From Bacteroidales bacterium (GTDB lineage Bacteria; Bacteroidota; Bacteroidia; Bacteroidales; Marinilabiliaceae): a DNA stretch of 64,000 bases. A model generated the notes under the pieces. It did not search any database, was not told where the DNA came from, and worked only from the letters and a program-made list of their open reading frames with translations. This document shows positions 25,490 through 34,446 of this stretch, one piece after another. The stretch lies in the NCBI GenBank assembly GCA_003249255.1, contig QKJP01000049.1, positions 372,001-436,000 of the forward strand, read 5' to 3'. The position numbers and the translations under genes were made by a program. How positions within the stretch are numbered: position 1 is the first letter of the stretch; every line of letters begins with the position of its first letter.

Positions 25490-26060
25490 ATCAATAAAGC
25501 TTTTCAGCATTTTATTTATGCTCGTTTGGGGAGTGTCTTGTCAAAGAAACTATACTCCAAAACCAAAGGCTTATTTTCGAATAGAATTTCCTGAAAGAGC
25601 TTACCAGCAGTTTGATACCAATTACCCTTATGCCTTTAAATACCCAAAGTATTGCATTGCTTCTCCGGATACCTCGTATGGTTCAGAAAAATATTGGATC
25701 AACATTGAATTCCCCAAATTTAATGGTAAAATACACATCAGCTATAAATCTATAAAGGATAATTTTCAGGAATTAATGGAAGATAGCCGAAAGTTGGCCT
25801 ATAAACATTCTGTAAAAGCAGATGCAATCGGAGAAAAAATGTTTATTGATGATGATCAAAAAGTATACGGTATACTGTATGATATTCAGGGAGATGCTGC
25901 ATCTTCCATTCAGTTTTTTGCTACCGATAGCACCAAGCATTTCTTAAGAGGTTCATTATACTTCAACTCAAAACCTAACAAAGATAGTCTTGCTCCGGTA
26001 ATTAAATTTGTCAAAGAAGATATCATTGTGTTAATGGAATCTTTAAACTGGAAAGAATAA
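25482..26060 (+). CDS. gldD: Gliding motility lipoprotein GldD
   Basis: The 192-residue protein has a lipoprotein signal with lipobox VSC (Cys20). The start of the mature protein, YTPKPKAYFRIEFPERAYQ, is the hallmark of GldD. Its presence suggests gliding or a type IX secretion link, but the window alone cannot show motility. It overlaps gldE. Confidence 0.88.
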   Translation: MNKSIKLFSILFMLVWGVSCQRNYTPKPKAYFRIEFPERAYQQFDTNYPYAFKYPKYCIASPDTSYGSEKYWINIEFPKFNGKIHISYKSIKDNFQELMEDSRKLAYKHSVKADAIGEKMFIDDDQKVYGILYDIQGDAASSIQFFATDSTKHFLRGSLYFNSKPNKDSLAPVIKFVKEDIIVLMESLNWKE

Positions 26061-26070
26061 AAATTATAAC

Positions 26071-26694
26071 ATGCCACTTTTAAATATTATTGATTCATCA
26101 AACAAAGGGCGTGTCGCTATTTGGCAACTCACAGAATCGGTTCACGAATTATTGCAACTCGTAAACTTGCCTCGTGAGGAGAACGAAATTCTAAAGAACT
26201 TTAAACTGGAAAAACGGAAGAAAGAATGGCTATGCAGTAGAATTCTTCTCCAAACCCTACTTGAAGCTTATCCTCAAGTCTCATACAAAGCAAGCGGTAA
26301 ACCTTACTTGTGTAATTCAGATCAACACATTTCAATATCGCATTGCAATGGATTTGTGGCCGTTTCTGTTTCTGCAAATAATACCGCGTTGGACATTGAA
26401 ACTTGTTCGATTCGTGTTGAAAAGGTTGCCAAGCGTTTTATTAATTCTGAAGAAGAGTTATTTATTGATCACACTAAGCAACTCGAATACTACACCCTTT
26501 TATGGACGATAAAAGAGTGCATGTATAAATATTTTGACATTGCAGGGGTTGATTTCAAAAACGAGTTTTCTGTTGAGCCATTTGTTTTAGTAGAAAAAGG
26601 AACTATAAAAAGTGGATTTAAGCAAAATGGAGCAATAAAATCTTTAGATTTAGAGTATATTTTTACTCCAGAATATATATTGTCCTACCATTGA
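26071..26694 (+). CDS. 4'-phosphopantetheinyl transferase superfamily protein
   Basis: The family moves the phosphopantetheine arm of CoA to carrier proteins. The 207 residues show the expected motifs: GKP (76-78), SISHC (88-92), the Mg-binding ALDIE (Asp108, Glu110), and WTIKECMYK with Trp145, Lys148, Glu149 and Lys153. It follows gldD by 10 nt and precedes a GGGP-synthase-family gene by 13 nt. It is Sfp-like in motif order; its carrier protein is unknown. Confidence 0.85.
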   Translation: MPLLNIIDSSNKGRVAIWQLTESVHELLQLVNLPREENEILKNFKLEKRKKEWLCSRILLQTLLEAYPQVSYKASGKPYLCNSDQHISISHCNGFVAVSVSANNTALDIETCSIRVEKVAKRFINSEEELFIDHTKQLEYYTLLWTIKECMYKYFDIAGVDFKNEFSVEPFVLVEKGTIKSGFKQNGAIKSLDLEYIFTPEYILSYH

Positions 26695-26707
26695 TAAGTA
26701 AGGAAAA

Positions 26708-27436
26708 ATGATTTACGATACCATTCTCGAAAAATTCAATAGAGGAGAAAAGCAATTTGCCTTACTCATAGACCCGGACAAGTTCACTGATACCCAAAAG
26801 TCTGAGTTAATTGATATTCTCAAACATGTTACACCTGATCTCATATTGGTTGGTGGTAGTTTGGTTAGCGAAGATTCTGCATCTTTTATACAACAGCTTA
26901 AACAAGATATTTCTTTACCAATTATCCAATATCCGGGTAGTGCCATGCAATTAGCACCAACGGCTGATGCGATCTTATTTTTATCACTTTTGTCAGGGCG
27001 AAATGCAGAATTTCTAATCAGTCATCATGTAAGTGCCGCACCTCTCATAAAGAAGCATAAAATAGAACCGATCTCCACCGGATATATTTTAATAGATGGA
27101 GGTTGTACAACTTCAGTTCAATACATTAGCCAAACCCAGCCTATCCCCGGAGATAAAGACGACATGGCAGTAGCAACTGCTTTAGCCGGTGAGTTTTTAG
27201 GTATGAAATTGCTATATCTGGAGGCGGGAAGCGGAGCCAAAAATCCCGTTCCAACCAAATTAATTTCGGCGGTAAAAACTCAGGTAAGTATCCCTCTAAT
27301 TGTTGGTGGAGGTTTAAATACCACACAAAAAATTAAAGATGCCTGTTTGGCTGGTGCCGATATTGTGGTAGTTGGTAATGTTCTCGAAAAAGATATTTCC
27401 TTGTTAAGAGAATTTGCTCAGCTTGTAAAATCCTAA
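26708..27436 (+). CDS. Geranylgeranylglyceryl phosphate synthase family protein
   Basis: The family joins a polyprenyl diphosphate to glycerol-1-phosphate, the first step of archaeal-type ether lipids; Bacteroidota have their own clade. The 242 residues form a TIM barrel with FALLIDPDKF near the N-terminus, ILVGGSLVSE, the conserved YLEAGSGA, and the phosphate-binding LIVGGGLNTTQ. It is the last gene in the mutY-to-gldD direction. Its end overlaps the end of the convergent phosphatase-like gene by 4 nt. Substrate chain length is not determinable here. Confidence 0.85.
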   Translation: MIYDTILEKFNRGEKQFALLIDPDKFTDTQKSELIDILKHVTPDLILVGGSLVSEDSASFIQQLKQDISLPIIQYPGSAMQLAPTADAILFLSLLSGRNAEFLISHHVSAAPLIKKHKIEPISTGYILIDGGCTTSVQYISQTQPIPGDKDDMAVATALAGEFLGMKLLYLEAGSGAKNPVPTKLISAVKTQVSIPLIVGGGLNTTQKIKDACLAGADIVVVGNVLEKDISLLREFAQLVKS

Positions 27437-29034
27437 AATCCTTCGATTACTTCTCCTTCGCAACCATTTGGAAAAGGAATTCCTAATAGTGTACATATAG
27501 TTGGAGCTAAGTTTATCATTGGTTCTGATCTGTTTACAACTCTTGCTTCGATGCCTCCTCCAAAAATAAAAAGCGGCAAATGAACTTGTGAATATTGCTT
27601 ACTCAAGATTACTCCATCGACTTCTTCATTCCAACCCGGACTTAAACGCAATAAGATGTCACCCGAACGAAGATTATGGAAATTTAATTCTAATGAGCGA
27701 ATAGAGGATAAGGAAGAATTCATACTAGCCAATTCCTTTGCCGGCACGGCATAAGCAACCCCTTTCATTTGCATTAAAAACTCGGCAGATTGCTTGGCCA
27801 TTTCATCAAAATCTTTTCCTTTTTCTTTAATAAAGTCTTGGTTTAAATAGATCTGGCTATCGTTGTAACTTTTTACCCATTTTCCTTGTCCATGTATTGC
27901 CATTAAATACAAATTCAACAATGAAGTAGCTTTAGCACCACTAAAAATACCGGTTGGGATATTACTTCGCTTATAATCATTCTCTGATCTTAAAGGAGAA
28001 GATAAGGAAGTTAGAACTACTACCGTATTATTCAATCCGATCCGGTCCTCAACAATTCCTAGTATGTCTCCAATCTCAGTATCTAAGCGCATAACCATAT
28101 CTTCAGTTTCGGGAGCAAAAACTGAAGCATTCTTAAACATTGTACTCTTTGTAGAAAAATGAACCGATAGAACATCTGTTACATCATCCCGTCCGATATC
28201 ACTATTAAAAAGACTGTAGGCAACAAAATCACGGATTAATTTATTGCCATAAGGAGATTCTATTACATTTTTATAAGCATCTTTTCCACGTTTCTTTTGT
28301 AAAGAATACAAGAAATGGTGATCACCCTTTACTTCATCCTTAAAAAACTTATACTGGTGATAGGTATTTAAGTCTTTTGAAGGTCCCCATTCACGACCAG
28401 AGTATAAATCAGCTAAATTTTTTGAGTTAAAATTATTTACCCATTTAGGTAGTGGTACTAAAGTCGTATCTTTTAAGCTTTCAAATGCACCACTTTCTTT
28501 ACTCAATCGATATATTTCATTGGGCATTTGACCACCTGACCATAAAAATGAAGAAGGCTCTACTCCAATAGTTGTGACTTTTGAAGCACCATTATGCATC
28601 CATTTCAACTCATCTACAATGGTGGACACGAGAATTTGAGAAGTGTTTTCGCGTGGTTGTAAACTATCCGGCAGTGAATAATCAACGATTCCCATCGTTG
28701 AAATGACTTCTGATTTCCGTAAACGATCGTACCATTTTTCTGAGACTATTCCATGTGTTGCAGGATATGATCCGGAAAGCAAAGTGGCCAAATTGGTTCC
28801 CTTGTACAGAGAACCGGCAGGGTATTGAGCATTCTTCAAAAACACCCCCTCCGTCATTAAACGATTGAAGCCTTTGTCTGAAAATTTATCTTGAAAAGCT
28901 AATAGTTGAGTTGTATTTAATTCATCAATAAAAAAGAACAAAACCAATTTTGGCCGCTTTAAACCAGCTTTTTTTTGACTGTGTAAACCTGTAAAAGAAA
29001 GACTAAATATAAAAAGGAGTAAATAATAACGCAT
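27433..29034 (-). CDS. Alkaline-phosphatase-fold protein with degenerate active site
   Basis: The 533-residue secreted protein has a signal peptide (about 1-19). Its fold matches the alkaline phosphatase/phosphodiesterase superfamily: FIDE with metal-ligand-type Asp37, the nucleophile segment YKGTNLATLLSGSYPATHGI with Thr80, and the C-terminal APTICTLLGIPFPNGCEG block. However, the usual TDYVGH motif of these bimetal enzymes is HFSTKSTMFK here (292-301), and the usual TADHG motif is TSLSS (342-346). At least four metal ligands are therefore missing. The reading frame is intact, so this looks like a maintained pseudoenzyme, perhaps a binding or scaffold protein, rather than a decaying gene. 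Confidence 0.75.
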   Translation of the reverse strand: MRYYLLLFIFSLSFTGLHSQKKAGLKRPKLVLFFFIDELNTTQLLAFQDKFSDKGFNRLMTEGVFLKNAQYPAGSLYKGTNLATLLSGSYPATHGIVSEKWYDRLRKSEVISTMGIVDYSLPDSLQPRENTSQILVSTIVDELKWMHNGASKVTTIGVEPSSFLWSGGQMPNEIYRLSKESGAFESLKDTTLVPLPKWVNNFNSKNLADLYSGREWGPSKDLNTYHQYKFFKDEVKGDHHFLYSLQKKRGKDAYKNVIESPYGNKLIRDFVAYSLFNSDIGRDDVTDVLSVHFSTKSTMFKNASVFAPETEDMVMRLDTEIGDILGIVEDRIGLNNTVVVLTSLSSPLRSENDYKRSNIPTGIFSGAKATSLLNLYLMAIHGQGKWVKSYNDSQIYLNQDFIKEKGKDFDEMAKQSAEFLMQMKGVAYAVPAKELASMNSSLSSIRSLELNFHNLRSGDILLRLSPGWNEEVDGVILSKQYSQVHLPLFIFGGGIEARVVNRSEPMINLAPTICTLLGIPFPNGCEGEVIEGF

Positions 29035-29091
29035 TGTGCTATGGCTAATTTATTTTTTGCAAATATAGCTATACATCAATGCAATTTAACA

Positions 29092-29439
29092 TCAATCACT
29101 GTTTTTATAACAAACAACTTCAACGTTTTCTATATAAGCAATTCCTCCGCAGCCTGATTTGTCGAGAAGTTTTACAATGATCTCGGTAAAATTTACAATT
29201 CTTTCCTCTCTGTCCACCATTTCTATAATAATTGGTAATTCGCGGTTGATTTCAAACACTTTAATGTTATGCACAATGCTATCAGCTCCATAGGATAACA
29301 CTCCTTTAAAAACAGTAACTCCGGCTATCTTATATTTCTTTGCAGCAAATACAATTGCCTCATACAATGGTCTTTTATATACGATATCATTCTCGCCTAT
29401 AATGACCTTTAATTTCTTTGCTTCGCCCTGTAATAACAT
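29092..29439 (-). CDS. DUF190 (P-II-like fold) protein
   Basis: The 115-residue protein begins LQGEAKKLKVIIGENDIVY, followed by YEAIVFAAKKYKIAGVTVFKG, which is the DUF190 signature. The family has a ferredoxin-like fold resembling P-II. Elsewhere it often accompanies CrcB fluoride channels, but no crcB is present here. It lies alone between the phosphatase-like gene and the divergent EF-G paralogue. Its ligand is unknown. Confidence 0.82.
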   Translation of the reverse strand: MLLQGEAKKLKVIIGENDIVYKRPLYEAIVFAAKKYKIAGVTVFKGVLSYGADSIVHNIKVFEINRELPIIIEMVDREERIVNFTEIIVKLLDKSGCGGIAYIENVEVVCYKNSD

Positions 29440-29691
29440 ATCCTAGAGTGTTTGGTTTAGACTAAATGGTTGAAATGAAATTACGGTGAAAAAAAACCAA
29501 ATTCAACTTATATTCTTATTGCCTTACACCAACATAGCTTTTGGAGATATGTAAGCATTAAAGTCATTTATCAATGGTAAATATTTCTAGGTTGTCGGCC
29601 TAATTTCAAACGGTATAGGTATTTAGAAGACTTGCTATTGTCTTTTTTTATGGTCAATTTATAAGGGCGAATAAAACAAAATCCTCATCCC

Positions 29692-31848
29692 ATGAAAACA
29701 TATGCAGCAAATCAGATTAAAAATATAGCCCTGCTTGGGAGCAGTGGCAGTGGAAAGACCACTTTAGCAGAAGCTTTTTTATACGAAGGTGGCATTATTA
29801 ACCGACGTGGTACCATCGAGAATCATTCCACAGCAAGTGACTATCACCCGGTGGAGCATGAATACGGCTATTCTGTTTTTTCTTCTGTTTTATTTACAGA
29901 GTACCTCAACAAAAAATTTAATTTTATTGATTGCCCCGGTGCCGAAGATTTTATTGGAGGAGCAGTAACATCACTTAATGTTACCGATACTTCATTAATT
30001 CTTTTAAATGCAACTCAAGGCGTAGAAGTTGGTACCGAAAACTTTTTTATGTACACTGAGCAGTATAAGAAACCAATCCTTTTTGTGGTGAATCAGCTTG
30101 ACCATGAGAAGGCTAATTTTGATCTAACCCTTGAACAGGCTTTTGATACTTTTGGGGCAAAAGTAGTTGTCGTTCAATACCCAATAAATGTAGGAAGTAA
30201 TTTTAATGGCCTTATTGATGTTTTAAAAATGAAATTGTATCAATGGCCGGCTGAAGGTGGGGAGCCTGAAATACTCGACATCCCTGACAGTGAAAAAGAA
30301 AAAGCAAACCAATTACATAATACTTTAGTTGAAGCTGCTGCTGAAAATGATGAATCTTTGATGGAGTTATTTTTTGAAAAGGGCACTTTAGACGAAGATC
30401 AAATGCGACAAGGCATTCGAAAAGGATTAATTGCCCGTGATTTATTTCCTGTATTTTGTGTTTCTGCCTTAAAAGATATGGGAGGAAGACGCTTGATGGA
30501 ATTCCTGGGAAATGTGGTGCCAAATGTTTCTGACATGCCTGGTCCATTAAGTAAAAATGGAGGAGAAATAAAGTGCGATCCGGATGGTCCTACATCTGTT
30601 TTTATTTTTAAATCTTCGATAGAACCTCATTTAGGTGAGATTTCCTACTTCAAAGTTATTTCGGGTAAAATCACTGACGGAATGGATCTTATCAATGCCA
30701 ATAAAGAGTCTAAAGAAAGAGTTGCTCAGCTGTTTTGTATGACTGGTAGCACACGGCATAAAGTTGCAGAACTTGTAGCGGGCGACATTGGTGCAACGGT
30801 TAAACTTAAGGACTCGCATACCAACCATACCTTGAATGAGAAAGGATGTAATTATTTAATGGAAGCGATTCATTATCCTAATCCGAAATTCAGAACTGCT
30901 ATTTTGCCTCTTAACGACAGTGATGATGAAAAGTTGAGTGAATTGCTTCAAAAAATGCATGAAGAAGATCCTACCTGGATTATTGAATATTCTAAAGAAT
31001 TAAAGCAGACCATCGTACATGGTCAAGGTGAATTTCATCTAAACACCTTAAAATGGAGGTTAGAGCACAATGAAAAAATGAACGTTCAGTTTATATCTCC
31101 CAAAATACCTTACCGTGAAACAATCACTCAAATTGCCAAAGGAGATTACCGCCATAAAAAGCAATCCGGAGGAGCAGGCCAGTTTGGTGAAGTTCATTTG
31201 ATTATTGAACCCTATTATGAAGATATGCCAACACCGGCAAGTATGAAAATAGATGGACAGGAGATTAAACTGCCGATCAGAGGAACAGAAGAAATTGCAT
31301 TGCCATGGGGTGGAAAACTGATCTTTAACAATTGTATTGTAGGGGGAGCTATTGATAACCGATTCCTACCTGCTATCTTGAAAGGAATCATGGAAAAAAT
31401 GGAAGAAGGACCATTAACGGGTTCTTATGCTCGAGATATACGAGTATTTGTATACGATGGTAAAATGCATCAGGTTGATTCCAACGAAATTTCATTTAAA
31501 CTTGCTGGACGAAATGCTTTTAGTGAAGCATTTAAAAACGCCGCACCAAAGCTCTTAGAGCCGGTTTATCATGTAGAAATTAAAGTGCCAAGTGATAAAA
31601 TGGGGGATGTTATGAGTGATCTTCAAACCAGAAGAGCCATGATAGAAGGAATGAATAGTGAAAAGAAATTTGAAGTAATCAAAGCCAAGGTTCCTTTAAA
31701 AGAAATGGATAAATATTCTACTTCATTAAGTAGTATGACGGGAGGTCGTGGTTTTTACAGCATGTCATTTTATGGTTATGAAAAAGTCCCTTACGATGTG
31801 CAAGAAGAATTGATCAAAAGTTTTGAAAATGAGTTTGCAGAACATTAA
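29692..31848 (+). CDS. Elongation factor G paralogue (EF-G2-like) without catalytic histidine
   Basis: The 718-residue translational GTPase has the full EF-G domain set. G1 is GSSGSGKT (16-23) instead of the usual AHIDAGKT. G3 is DCPGAEDF (80-87), where the GTPase-activating His of DTPGHVDF is Ala84. G4 is NQLD (134-137). The C-terminal SSMTGGRGFYSMSFYGYE matches domain IV/V. This pattern fits the EF-G2 group; the Bacteroides thetaiotaomicron EF-G2 is reported to support translation without measurable GTP hydrolysis and to matter during carbon starvation. The canonical fusA is not in the window. The gene is monocistronic, with a terminator at 31908-31934. Confidence 0.88.
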   Translation: MKTYAANQIKNIALLGSSGSGKTTLAEAFLYEGGIINRRGTIENHSTASDYHPVEHEYGYSVFSSVLFTEYLNKKFNFIDCPGAEDFIGGAVTSLNVTDTSLILLNATQGVEVGTENFFMYTEQYKKPILFVVNQLDHEKANFDLTLEQAFDTFGAKVVVVQYPINVGSNFNGLIDVLKMKLYQWPAEGGEPEILDIPDSEKEKANQLHNTLVEAAAENDESLMELFFEKGTLDEDQMRQGIRKGLIARDLFPVFCVSALKDMGGRRLMEFLGNVVPNVSDMPGPLSKNGGEIKCDPDGPTSVFIFKSSIEPHLGEISYFKVISGKITDGMDLINANKESKERVAQLFCMTGSTRHKVAELVAGDIGATVKLKDSHTNHTLNEKGCNYLMEAIHYPNPKFRTAILPLNDSDDEKLSELLQKMHEEDPTWIIEYSKELKQTIVHGQGEFHLNTLKWRLEHNEKMNVQFISPKIPYRETITQIAKGDYRHKKQSGGAGQFGEVHLIIEPYYEDMPTPASMKIDGQEIKLPIRGTEEIALPWGGKLIFNNCIVGGAIDNRFLPAILKGIMEKMEEGPLTGSYARDIRVFVYDGKMHQVDSNEISFKLAGRNAFSEAFKNAAPKLLEPVYHVEIKVPSDKMGDVMSDLQTRRAMIEGMNSEKKFEVIKAKVPLKEMDKYSTSLSSMTGGRGFYSMSFYGYEKVPYDVQEELIKSFENEFAEH

Positions 31849-31907
31849 TCCAATGCACATCCCTACCGCAATGTTTTGGATAGCCTGAAAGGAAAGTATA
31901 TTGCACA

Positions 31908-31934
31908 AAAAGAGGGCATAAGCCCTCTTTTTTA
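31908..31934 (+). terminator. Terminator of the EF-G2-like gene
   Basis: AAAAGAGGGC (31908-31917) and GCCCTCTTTT (31922-31931) form a 10-bp stem with an ATAA loop and T-run. It can also work for the convergent gene at 31961. Confidence 0.88.
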
Positions 31935-31960
31935 TTGTTAAAACGCCAAATGACGTAACA

Positions 31961-33160
31961 TCAAGAGTCTTTTTTTACCAATCCTAAGAGAACATTATAG
32001 ATCTCAATCGGAATACTATTTAAATTGTGATCAAAATAAGTACTCGCCGAAATACTTCTTTTGTCGTTAAAATGAAGCTTATAATCAATGTATGGAATGT
32101 TTTCCGTAGCATTCTTGGTTGAATCTGTTACTATCGTGCTTTCTAAATAACTTACAAAAGGTTCAGCATGAGCTATAATATCGCCATTGGCATATTGAAT
32201 CAAAAATGTCCCATTTGACTTTAAGGCATCTACATATAAGGGATAATTTAATTCATACTCAGTCTCATTTTCTGATGGAATCATAAAATCCGAAGATCTC
32301 GCTAATAAATTAGCGGTATTAATCATTGATTTCATCTTTATATCTGAAAAATAAGTATCAACTTCTAAATTGGTTATTTTAGAAGGAGGGACTTTTGAAA
32401 AATCTCCTTTCAGAATCAACTGTTGTTTAAAAAACAGATTAGCACCCCTGCTGGCAGAACACAACCATACGGCTACTTGATCACTTTCAGAATATGCAAC
32501 TTCTAGCGAAAAAGGAATTGGGTTTAATACTAAAGCCATGTGTTCAGGATCTCCATTGGAATCGAATTCAACATTGATATTACTGCTTACGATGAGTTTA
32601 TTGTCTAATTTCATTTCGAAATACATACTTTGAATCTGCTTACTTTTAGGATTTAGCTCAAAGTCATAAATGCGTGCAACACAGTTGTTAGTATCTTTGT
32701 GGGAAGCCGATGGGAAATGATAAATGATCTCTTCTGAATTGGCTTTAGTTCGTTTAAAAGAATTAGTTGTTGCATCCCATTCCCAAGTACCCAAGCTGTT
32801 CTTCCAGAAAGAAGTCATCTTTTCATTTTCATTGGCAACTAATCGTTTTAATACACTGAAATAGATATCAATCGAGTTCGTAGATTTCATCGCGCCTCCT
32901 AAATCTAGCATTACGCCAATAAAATCATTAGCCTTGATATCCGGTTTTTCCTCAATTAATCCTTCCATTTCCAAACTCGTTTGGGCAAAGGAAGATTCTG
33001 ATAATTCATCGAGATAGTTATGAAAGGTAGATGTTGCTATTTCAATATTATCACGGTCGGTAGAAGCCGAAAAAGGACTATATCCTGTACTTGCATCTTC
33101 TTCGTTTGAAGAGCAAGCAACCATCAAGAGGCTTAAGAGAAAAATAGACAGATGCTTCAT
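31961..33160 (-). CDS. Lipoprotein of unknown function
   Basis: The 399-residue protein has lipobox MVAC (Cys16) followed by SSNEEDAS, typical of Bacteroidota surface or periplasmic lipoproteins. I recognise no family in the remainder, which is mixed beta/alpha with no repeats. It lies downstream of the beta-helix lipoprotein and TonB-dependent receptor genes, separated from them by a terminator-like hairpin at 33246-33280. It could be an accessory of that uptake locus, or independent. Confidence 0.7.
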   Translation of the reverse strand: MKHLSIFLLSLLMVACSSNEEDASTGYSPFSASTDRDNIEIATSTFHNYLDELSESSFAQTSLEMEGLIEEKPDIKANDFIGVMLDLGGAMKSTNSIDIYFSVLKRLVANENEKMTSFWKNSLGTWEWDATTNSFKRTKANSEEIIYHFPSASHKDTNNCVARIYDFELNPKSKQIQSMYFEMKLDNKLIVSSNINVEFDSNGDPEHMALVLNPIPFSLEVAYSESDQVAVWLCSASRGANLFFKQQLILKGDFSKVPPSKITNLEVDTYFSDIKMKSMINTANLLARSSDFMIPSENETEYELNYPLYVDALKSNGTFLIQYANGDIIAHAEPFVSYLESTIVTDSTKNATENIPYIDYKLHFNDKRSISASTYFDHNLNSIPIEIYNVLLGLVKKDS

Positions 33161-33245
33161 TTTTTCTAATTTGGGATATCAAGTATATGACAATTGGAAC
33201 GGGCATCACACGTACAGAGAGAGCATAAGATTTTGGCCCGATAGT

Positions 33246-33280
33246 TAATAAAAAAGAGGCTCCCAAATTGGAAGCCCCTT
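33246..33280 (-). terminator. Terminator of the TonB receptor/beta-helix operon
   Basis: On the minus strand AAGGGGCTTCC (33280-33270) pairs with GGGAGCCTCTT (33264-33254), with two G-U pairs, followed by U-rich sequence. Confidence 0.75.
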
Positions 33281-33309
33281 GATGTAAATATGAATTAGTA
33301 AAGAATTTG

Positions 33310-34422
33310 TTACTCAGCAGTAGACCATCCTTTAGCCCAAGTAGGCTCGTCTTTACCGTTACCGGCACCTGTAGCATCAGTTTTTTCAGTGAAAGATAAT
33401 CCGTCAACAGCTTTTTTGTCGTTACCGGTACCCATGTCAACAAAAGCAACGTTAGTGATTTTGATATCACCGGCTTTTACTCTTGCAGCAGCATCAGTAT
33501 CTTTACTGTCAGTGAAGAAATAAGCTTGGCCTTTACCATCTTTTAATCCGCCAATTACTAAGTTGTCGATGGTTTGTTTACCTGCGCCTTCTTTTAAGAA
33601 CCAAGGCTTTTCACCCATACCTATTACTGTTACATTTTTAACAGTAGCATTTGTCATTGGAGTAGCTGAACCGTTAGCACCGTTGTTAGAACCTTCGATA
33701 CCTGATTTTTTAGAATCTTTAGAATACCAATAGTTTCCTGTACCAGCCCATCCATCTGCAAAGTCAATACCATCATCGTTAGAACCGATAGAAACTATGT
33801 GAGAAGCGTTTACAGTACCACCAAAGAACTCTAAACCATCATCGTTACCCATGTAAGAAGATACATAGTCAACAGTTGTTCCAGAACCTACTCCAAAGAA
33901 AGTTACGCCGTTAAATTGTTTTTCTTCTGTATAAATATAACCGGTGTATTCAACACGTAAATATTTAATAGAACCAGAGTTGTCATTTGCATCAGAACCA
34001 CCATAAGGTAAATCAGAAACTTCGGCTTTACCAACACCTGTGTTTACAGGAGCTTTACCACAAATAACTAAACCACCCCATGTACCTGTTTCTTTTACTG
34101 AAGAAGTCATAACTACCGGTTTCTCAGCAGTACCGTTCACCATTATTTTACCGCCTTGAGCAACTGCGATATAAGAAGTTGTATTTCCTTTAGCAACAAT
34201 TTTAGTACCTGCAGGGATTGTTAATGTTGCACCAGCTTTTACAATAAAAGCACCGTTAAGTTGGTATTCAATTGCAGCATCAAGCGTTTTGTTTTCTGAA
34301 AGATCTCCTGTAAGGGTGTTTGAACCTTGTACTACAGGTTTTGGATCTTCGTCTTTATCATCCTTACAGCTTACAAAGCCAAACATTAATGCTGCTAAAA
34401 ATAAAAGTGATAACTTTTTCAT
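33310..34422 (-). CDS. Beta-helix lipoprotein paired with the TonB-dependent receptor
   Basis: The 370-residue protein has lipobox FVSC (Cys19) and an acidic linker (KDDKDEDPKP). The rest is a right-handed beta-helix-like series of Gly/Asn-rich turns (for example ITIPAGTKIVAKGNTTSYIA and SIGSNDDGIDFADGW). It starts 24 nt after the receptor stop codon, so the two are cotranscribed. Such lipoproteins are probably surface-exposed partners of the receptor, but the ligand is not known. It is not SusD-like. Similar proteins are sometimes misnamed as transporters. Confidence 0.8.
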   Translation of the reverse strand: MKKLSLLFLAALMFGFVSCKDDKDEDPKPVVQGSNTLTGDLSENKTLDAAIEYQLNGAFIVKAGATLTIPAGTKIVAKGNTTSYIAVAQGGKIMVNGTAEKPVVMTSSVKETGTWGGLVICGKAPVNTGVGKAEVSDLPYGGSDANDNSGSIKYLRVEYTGYIYTEEKQFNGVTFFGVGSGTTVDYVSSYMGNDDGLEFFGGTVNASHIVSIGSNDDGIDFADGWAGTGNYWYSKDSKKSGIEGSNNGANGSATPMTNATVKNVTVIGMGEKPWFLKEGAGKQTIDNLVIGGLKDGKGQAYFFTDSKDTDAAARVKAGDIKITNVAFVDMGTGNDKKAVDGLSFTEKTDATGAGNGKDEPTWAKGWSTAE

Positions 34423-34446
34423 TTTCTTAAGTTTAAAAAATTAGTA

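Noticed and set aside
27433-29034. Calling the phosphatase-like gene a pseudogene
   Set aside because: The frame is complete with a signal peptide and conserved fold blocks; only active-site motifs differ, so a pseudoenzyme is the better reading.
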